From Microbacterium hominis NBRC 15708 (GTDB lineage: Bacteria; Actinomycetota; Actinomycetes; Actinomycetales; Microbacteriaceae), in contig NZ_BCWI01000014.1 of NCBI RefSeq assembly GCF_001592125.1, positions 39,919-103,918 on the forward strand: a stretch of DNA of 64,000 nucleotides, read 5' to 3'. Numbering within the stretch: the first letter of the stretch is position 1; each line of letters opens with the position of its first letter. A program made the translations under genes and the position numbers. Shown piece by piece: positions 59,708 to 64,000 of this stretch. Under the pieces are notes generated by a model, which ran no database searches, was not told the DNA's origin, and saw only the letters and a program-made list of their open reading frames with translations.

Positions 59708-61664
59708 TCTTCGACTGGATGGTGGACATGACCATCGTGTCGGCGAGGGTCGTGGTATCGCCGACCTCGCGTCCCTCGGCCACGTCGCGCAGCAGCCGCC
59801 GCATGATCTTGCCGGAGCGGGTCTTCGGCAGCTCGGTGACGATGTACACGTCGCGCGGACGCGCGATCGGGCCGATCTGCTCACCGACCCAACGGCGCAG
59901 GACGTCGACGATGCCCGCGGCGTCGTGCGCCTTGAGGAAGGACTCCTTCAGCACGCAGAAGGCGACGACCGCCTGGCCGGTGGTCTCGTCGGACGCGCCC
60001 ACCACCGCCGCCTCGGCGACGGCCTCGTTGCCGACCAGCGCCGATTCGATCTCGGTCGTCGAGAGCCGGTGGCCGGAGACGTTCATGACGTCGTCGACGC
60101 GCCCGAGGAACCAGACGTCGCCGTCCTCGTCGAGGCGTGCGCCGTCGCCGGCGAAGTAGAAGCCCTTGTCCTGGAACTTCTCCCAGTAGGTCTCGACGAA
60201 GCGCTCCGGGTCGCCCCAGATGCCGCGGAGCATCGACGGCCACGGCTGGGTGATCACGAGGAGGCCGCCGTTGCCGTTGCCGACGTGGGTGCCCTCGTCG
60301 TCCACGACGTCGATTCCGATGCCGGGGAGCGGCACCTGCGCCGAGCCGGGTTTGGTCTCGGTCACGCCGGGCAGGGCGGAGACCATGATGGCTCCCGTCT
60401 CGGTCTGCCACCAGGTGTCGACGATGGGAGCGGTGTCGCCGCCGATGATCGAGCGGTACCACATCCATGCCTCGGGGTTGATCGGTTCGCCCACCGAGCC
60501 GAGCAGGCGCAGCGACGACAGGTCGAAGCGCTGCGGGATCTCGCGGCCCAGCTTCATGAACGATCGGATGGCCGTGGGCGCCGTGTAGAGGATCGTCACG
60601 CCGTACTTCTCGACCAGTTCCCACCAGCGGCCGGGGTGCGGGCTGTCGGGAGTCCCCTCGTAAAGCACCTGGGTCGCGCCGTTCGCGAGCGGACCGTACG
60701 TCACGTACGAGTGACCGGTGATCCAGCCGATGTCGGCCGTGCACCAGAAGACATCCATCTCGGGGTGCAGGTCGTGGACGACCCGGTTGGTGAACGCGGC
60801 CTGGGTGAGGTATCCGCCCGAGGTGTGCAGGATGCCCTTCGGCTTTCCGGTGGTCCCCGACGTGTACAGGATGAAGAGGGGGTTCTCGGCGGGGAACGGC
60901 TGCGCCTCGTGTTCGGCGGATGCCGCCGGCACGGCGTCGTGCCACCAGATGTCGCGTCCCTCGGTCCAGGCGACCTCGTTCTCGGTGCGTCGCACGACCA
61001 GGACGTGCTCCACCGTCTCCTGCGGTCCGGCACCGCGGTCGCCGAGCGCCTGATCGACCGCCGGCTTCAGCGGGGACACGCGGCCCTTGCGGTAGCCGCC
61101 GTCGGCGGTGATGACGAGCTTCGCGCCGGCGTCGTCGATGCGGGAGCGCAGGCTGTCGGCGGAGAACCCGCCGAAGATGACCGAGTGGATGGCGCCGATC
61201 CGCGCGACGGCGAGCATCGCCGCGATCGCCTCCGGGATCATGGGGAGGTAGATCGCGACCCGGTCGCCGGCGCCGACGCCGAGGTCGTGCAGCACGTTCG
61301 CCGTGCGCTTGACCTCCTCGGTGAGCTGCGCGTAGGTGATGCGGCGCTCATCGCCGGGCTCGCCCTCCCACAGCAGCGCGACGCGATCGCCGTTGCCCTC
61401 CGCCACGTGGCGGTCGAGGCAGTTGTAGGCGACGTTGAGCTCTCCATCGGCGAACCACCGGGCGAAGGGCGGCTGCGACCAGTCGAGGACCTCGGTGAAC
61501 GGGGTGTGCCAGTGCAGCGCGCGGGCCTGCTCGGCCCAGAACGCCTCACGGTCGGCATCCGCGCGCGCGTACAGGTCGGCCGTGGCGATCGCGTCGGCGG
61601 CGAACGCGGGGGAGGGGGCGAACCGACGGGTCTCGTTCAGCAAGTGGTCGATCTGGCTGCTCAT
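59691..61664 (-). CDS. acs: Acetyl-CoA synthetase
   Basis: AMP-forming acetate activation. The 657-aa protein has the N-terminal ACS domain ([23 protein letters not shown]), [14 protein letters not shown] (P-loop A3, about 274-287), DTWWQTETG (A5), [19 protein letters not shown] (A7/A8) and the C-terminal PKTRSGK with catalytic Lys619, the site of reversible acetylation in this family. ATG 61664 follows AGGAG by 8 nt. The 3' end overlaps htaA by 17 bp. Confidence 0.96.
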   Translation of the reverse strand: MSSQIDHLLNETRRFAPSPAFAADAIATADLYARADADREAFWAEQARALHWHTPFTEVLDWSQPPFARWFADGELNVAYNCLDRHVAEGNGDRVALLWEGEPGDERRITYAQLTEEVKRTANVLHDLGVGAGDRVAIYLPMIPEAIAAMLAVARIGAIHSVIFGGFSADSLRSRIDDAGAKLVITADGGYRKGRVSPLKPAVDQALGDRGAGPQETVEHVLVVRRTENEVAWTEGRDIWWHDAVPAASAEHEAQPFPAENPLFILYTSGTTGKPKGILHTSGGYLTQAAFTNRVVHDLHPEMDVFWCTADIGWITGHSYVTYGPLANGATQVLYEGTPDSPHPGRWWELVEKYGVTILYTAPTAIRSFMKLGREIPQRFDLSSLRLLGSVGEPINPEAWMWYRSIIGGDTAPIVDTWWQTETGAIMVSALPGVTETKPGSAQVPLPGIGIDVVDDEGTHVGNGNGGLLVITQPWPSMLRGIWGDPERFVETYWEKFQDKGFYFAGDGARLDEDGDVWFLGRVDDVMNVSGHRLSTTEIESALVGNEAVAEAAVVGASDETTGQAVVAFCVLKESFLKAHDAAGIVDVLRRWVGEQIGPIARPRDVYIVTELPKTRSGKIMRRLLRDVAEGREVGDTTTLADTMVMSTIQSKITPTS

Positions 61665-61802
61665 CTGCGCGCTCCTTTGCGGCGGGGACGGGACCGTGTC
61701 CCGGACGATTCACGAAATCTAGCGACGGCCTCCGACGTGCACCACCTCCGGAAGTGGGGAGCGACGGACATCCGATATATCAGTGGAAACACGCGGTTTC
61801 GA

Positions 61803-61832
61803 TTGGAGTGGTGCCGCGCGTCTGCGTAAGCT
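61803..61832 (+). promoter_or_regulatory. Promoter of the 6C-type RNA
   Basis: TTGGAG (61803-61808), 18-nt spacer, TAAGCT (61827-61832), predicting a start near 61839. It lies in the 377-nt gene-free stretch between acs and tadA. Confidence 0.5.
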
Positions 61833-61838
61833 CGATCC

Positions 61839-61942
61839 GGCCGAACTTCGATTCAGGCAGCGCGACTCCCGACCACCCCCGATTCCGGGATGTCGCGTGG
61901 CGGCATCCCATCTCCCCCTATGGGATGCCGCCTTCTCTCTTT
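61839..61942 (+). ncRNA. 6C-type small RNA
   Basis: Two adjacent hairpins each expose a C-run in the loop. The first pairs CGCGACTCCCG (61861-61871) with CGGGATGTCGCG around ACCACCCCCGATTC. The second pairs GGCGGCATCCCAT (61899-61911) with ATGGGATGCCGCC (61920-61932) around a CTCCCCCT loop, and is followed by TTCTCTCTTT. This is the architecture of the actinobacterial 6C RNA family (B11 in M. tuberculosis). The C-runs here have five rather than six Cs. The position between acs and tad genes echoes the M. tuberculosis locus near Rv3660c. It fills the only gene-free stretch over 300 nt (61665-62041). The 5' end is estimated from the promoter. Confidence 0.75.
61899..61942 (+). terminator. Intrinsic terminator formed by the second hairpin of the 6C-type RNA
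   Basis: A perfect 13-bp stem followed by TTCTCTCTTT, the best intrinsic terminator in the window. It ends the small RNA upstream of tadA. Confidence 0.85.
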
Positions 61943-62029
61943 CCGGCGGAGGCTCCTCCCCAACGTCGCGCCGACGCGCACTGTCCACGGATGCCGCCGC
62001 CCACCCCGAGCGCAGGCGTCGGCCGCACC

Positions 62030-62035
62030 TACCGT
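62030..62035 (+). promoter_or_regulatory. -10 element of a leaderless tadA transcript
   Basis: TACCGT ends 6 nt before ATG 62042. Confidence 0.45.
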
Positions 62036-62041
62036 CGAGGC

Positions 62042-63109
62042 ATGTCCGAGCCGTTCGTCGTCCGTCGCCGCGAGAGCCGGCGCGTTCCCGAATCCGTGCG
62101 CCGGACCCCGATGGTCGATGCGGCGGCGGCCGCGGCGTCACGGGCGGCTCCGCTGCGGCGGCCGGAGCGCAGACCGCTGCCCGACCATCCGGCGCTCGAC
62201 CCCCTCCGCCATCTGCTGGGCGATCCGCAGATCACGGACGTGTTCATCAACGGCGTCGACGGCCTCTTCGTCGACCGTGGTCGCGGCGTCGAATCCGTGG
62301 AGGGTTGGCACCTGGGAGCGGACGACCTGCGCGCGCTGGCCGTCGCTCTCATCGGCGTCGGCGGACGCCACCTCGACGATGCCACACCGCTCGTGGACGT
62401 CCGGTGGGAGCACGGCGCACGGGTGCACGCGGTGCTCCCGCCGGTGGCGTGCTCGGGCACGGCCATCTCGATCCGTCTCCCGCAGGTCGGCATCCCCGAT
62501 CTCGACGAGCTCGTGCGCGGCGGTCTGTGCGATGCCGAGACCGTCCGCCGCCTCGACGCGCTCGTGACGGCGCGCCGGAACGTCCTCATCTCCGGTGCGA
62601 CCGGGGCCGGCAAGACCACCCTGCTGTCGGCGCTGCTGGGACGTGTTCCCGCCCGGGAACGCATCGTGACCATCGAGGACGTCGCCGAACTGCGCATCCG
62701 GCATCCCCACCACGTCCGCCTCGAGGCGAGACAGCCCAATCTGGAGGGCGCCGGGGCGGTGCCGTTGGCGCGGCTCGTCCGCGAGGCCCTGCGGATGAGG
62801 CCCGACCGCCTCGTCGTGGGGGAGTGTCGCGGCGAGGAGGTGCGAGAGCTCCTCACCGCGCTCAACACGGGACACGACGGCGGCGCCGGCACCGTCCATG
62901 CCGGCAGCATCCGCGACCTTCCGGCCCGGCTGGAGGCGCTGGGCGCGCTCGCGGGCATGGACGATCGCTCGATGGCGCGTCAGGTCGTCAGTGCCATCGG
63001 CGTGGTGGTCCACGTCGAGCGGGGCGCCGACGGCATCCGGCGCGTCTCGGGAATCGCTCGGCCCGCGCTCGACGACAGCGGCCGCCTGCGCATGGAGGTC
63101 GGATCGTGA
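62042..63109 (+). CDS. tadA: TadA/CpaF-family secretion ATPase
   Basis: Powers assembly of Flp/tad-type pili. The 355-aa ATPase has LGDPQITDVFINGVDGLFVDRG (about 58-79), Walker A ISGATGAGKTTLL (about 183-195), the Asp box IVTIEDVAELRI, and Walker B/His box RMRPDRLVVGECRGEE and TGHDGGAGTVHAG. ATG 62042 starts MSEPFVVRRRES. Its stop overlaps the TadB-like gene (GTGA). First gene of a tad operon that continues past the right edge. Confidence 0.93.
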   Translation: MSEPFVVRRRESRRVPESVRRTPMVDAAAAAASRAAPLRRPERRPLPDHPALDPLRHLLGDPQITDVFINGVDGLFVDRGRGVESVEGWHLGADDLRALAVALIGVGGRHLDDATPLVDVRWEHGARVHAVLPPVACSGTAISIRLPQVGIPDLDELVRGGLCDAETVRRLDALVTARRNVLISGATGAGKTTLLSALLGRVPARERIVTIEDVAELRIRHPHHVRLEARQPNLEGAGAVPLARLVREALRMRPDRLVVGECRGEEVRELLTALNTGHDGGAGTVHAGSIRDLPARLEALGALAGMDDRSMARQVVSAIGVVVHVERGADGIRRVSGIARPALDDSGRLRMEVGS

Positions 63110-63999
63110 GCGCCCGTCGGCCCGCGGAGGCCTCCGACGCCGCCGCGACCGTCCAGAAGGTGTCGGTCCTCCTCGAATCCGGCGTCGCCCCTGGCCGGGC
63201 GTGGGAGCTGCTGGCCGAGGACGGCGATCCCGTCGCGCTGCGGGTCGCGACGGCTCCCGACGGCGCCGGCGCCTCCTCCGCGCTGCGCGCACTGGGCGGC
63301 GCGTGGGTCGATGTCGCCGCCGCGTGGCAGGTCGCGGAGACCGTCGGCGCGCCGCTCGCATCCAGCCTCCGGCGGTTCGCCGACACGCTGCGCGGCGCCC
63401 AGGAGGCGCGCGACGACGTGCGCGTGGCGCTGGCCGACCCGACGGCCACCGCGCGTCTCGTCACGTGGCTCCCGGTCGTCGCGGTGCTCCTCGGCATGAC
63501 GCTGGGCTTCGACCTCGTCGCGACGCTCACCCAGCCGATCGGCATCGCGTGCGCGGTCGCGGGCATCGCGCTGATGCTCGCCGCACGCGGCTGGACGAAG
63601 CGCCTGGTGGCGCGCGCCCAGCCCGACGACCGCCTCGCCGGTATGCAGGCGGAAGTCGTCGCCATCGCCCTGTCCGGGGGCGTGTCGATCGATCGGGCGC
63701 TGGCGACGGCGGAGGGTGCCGGCGCCGGACGGATCGCGCCCGACGTGCGCGCGGTCCTGCGTCTGTCGCAGCGGGCCGGCGCCCCGGCCGTCGACCTCCT
63801 CCGGGCGGGCGCCGCGGAGCAACGCCGTGCCGCACGCACGGAGGGCCGGTTGCGTGCGGCCCGTCTGGGCGCGTCGCTGCTGCTGCCGATGGGCGTGTGC
63901 ACCTTGCCCGCCTTCCTGCTGCTGGGCGTCGCCCCGCTGCTGCTGTCGGTGGTCGGCGGCGCACCCCTGCCGCTCGGCGCACCCGCGGCACCGCCCTAG
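63106..63999 (+). CDS. TadB-like type II secretion F-domain membrane protein
   Basis: A 297-aa platform protein of the tad pilus. GTG 63106 overlaps the tadA stop. Hydrophobic pairs at about 120-165 (WLPVVAVLLGMTLGFDLVATL, IGIACAVAGIALMLAARGW) and at the C-terminus (LLLPMGVCTLPAFLLLGVAPLLLSVV) flank a T2SSF helical bundle (MQAEVVAIALSGGVSIDRAL). It ends at 63999, right at the window edge; tadC and pilin genes would be expected next. Confidence 0.88.
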   Translation: MSARRPAEASDAAATVQKVSVLLESGVAPGRAWELLAEDGDPVALRVATAPDGAGASSALRALGGAWVDVAAAWQVAETVGAPLASSLRRFADTLRGAQEARDDVRVALADPTATARLVTWLPVVAVLLGMTLGFDLVATLTQPIGIACAVAGIALMLAARGWTKRLVARAQPDDRLAGMQAEVVAIALSGGVSIDRALATAEGAGAGRIAPDVRAVLRLSQRAGAPAVDLLRAGAAEQRRAARTEGRLRAARLGASLLLPMGVCTLPAFLLLGVAPLLLSVVGGAPLPLGAPAAPP

Positions 64000-64000
64000 C

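Noticed and set aside
61772..61781. CGATATATCA near 61776 as a promoter
   Set aside because: The TATATC could be a -10 on either strand, possibly for acs, but there is no -35 and no way to choose; not listed as a feature.
61899..61942. Treating the acs-tadA hairpin only as a terminator
   Set aside because: Neither acs (minus strand) nor any plus-strand gene ends there, and a second C-loop hairpin and a promoter lie just upstream, so a small RNA explains it better.

Overview
The window is about 71% GC, has many GTG starts and 4-nt ATGA/GTGA gene overlaps, and repeatedly shows TAnnnT -10 boxes only 6-8 nt upstream of a start codon (leaderless messages). With an iron box of DtxR type, 13E12/DUF222-HNH, HtaA, Mqo, PASTA proteins and a 6C-type RNA next to acs and a tad pilus locus, it reads as a chromosome segment of an actinobacterium, most likely Microbacteriaceae (Microbacterium-like). 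No insertion sequence, prophage or CRISPR array was seen.

Layout, left to right. 1-3.1 kb: MoxR ATPase, DUF58 protein and truncated TgpA-type transglutaminase on the minus strand. 3.15-10.1 kb: SRP RNA, pta-ackA, then a HAD phosphomutase coupled to a GH65 phosphorylase. 10.1-18.1 kb: SOS-box-preceded DUF222/HNH gene, then an amine/amino-acid catabolic cluster (IclR regulator, two divergent APC permeases, copper amine oxidase with a His-rich tail, small membrane protein). 18.2-22.4 kb: thiM-thiE-thiD/tenA operon under a TPP riboswitch, and an FAD monooxygenase. 22.4-27.6 kb: dnaX-recR, a small unknown gene and a PASTA Ser/Thr kinase.

27.8-42.0 kb is the most unusual part. The phosphate transporter genes pstC-pstA-pstS and pstB are separated by six genes for surface proteins: two further PstS-like binding proteins (840 and 386 aa), an Ig/WxL-like protein, a DUF916 (WxL-interacting) membrane protein, a shortened paralogue of it, and a sortase-fold protein in which the catalytic His and Cys positions are Arg and Ala. 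A lytic transglycosylase follows pstB by 5 nt. Eleven-nt direct repeats resembling PHO boxes lie upstream of pstC, of the 840-aa gene and of the DUF916 gene. I interpret this as a phosphate-starvation-induced cell-surface complex built around the Pst transporter (inference).

41.9-54.2 kb: lysC-asd, mqo, tdk, a DUF1295 protein, an autoregulated-looking FadR-type regulator, a HAD phosphatase, tRNA-Pro(CGG), a metallophosphatase coupled to a PASTA class A PBP, DUF4177 and RidA genes. 54.2-59.7 kb: a near-consensus DtxR/IdeR box, a structured leader, a neocarzinostatin-like secreted protein and a 1581-aa multidomain HtaA haem-binding protein. 59.7-64 kb: acs, a 6C-type small RNA and the start of a tad pilus locus (tadA, tadB-like).
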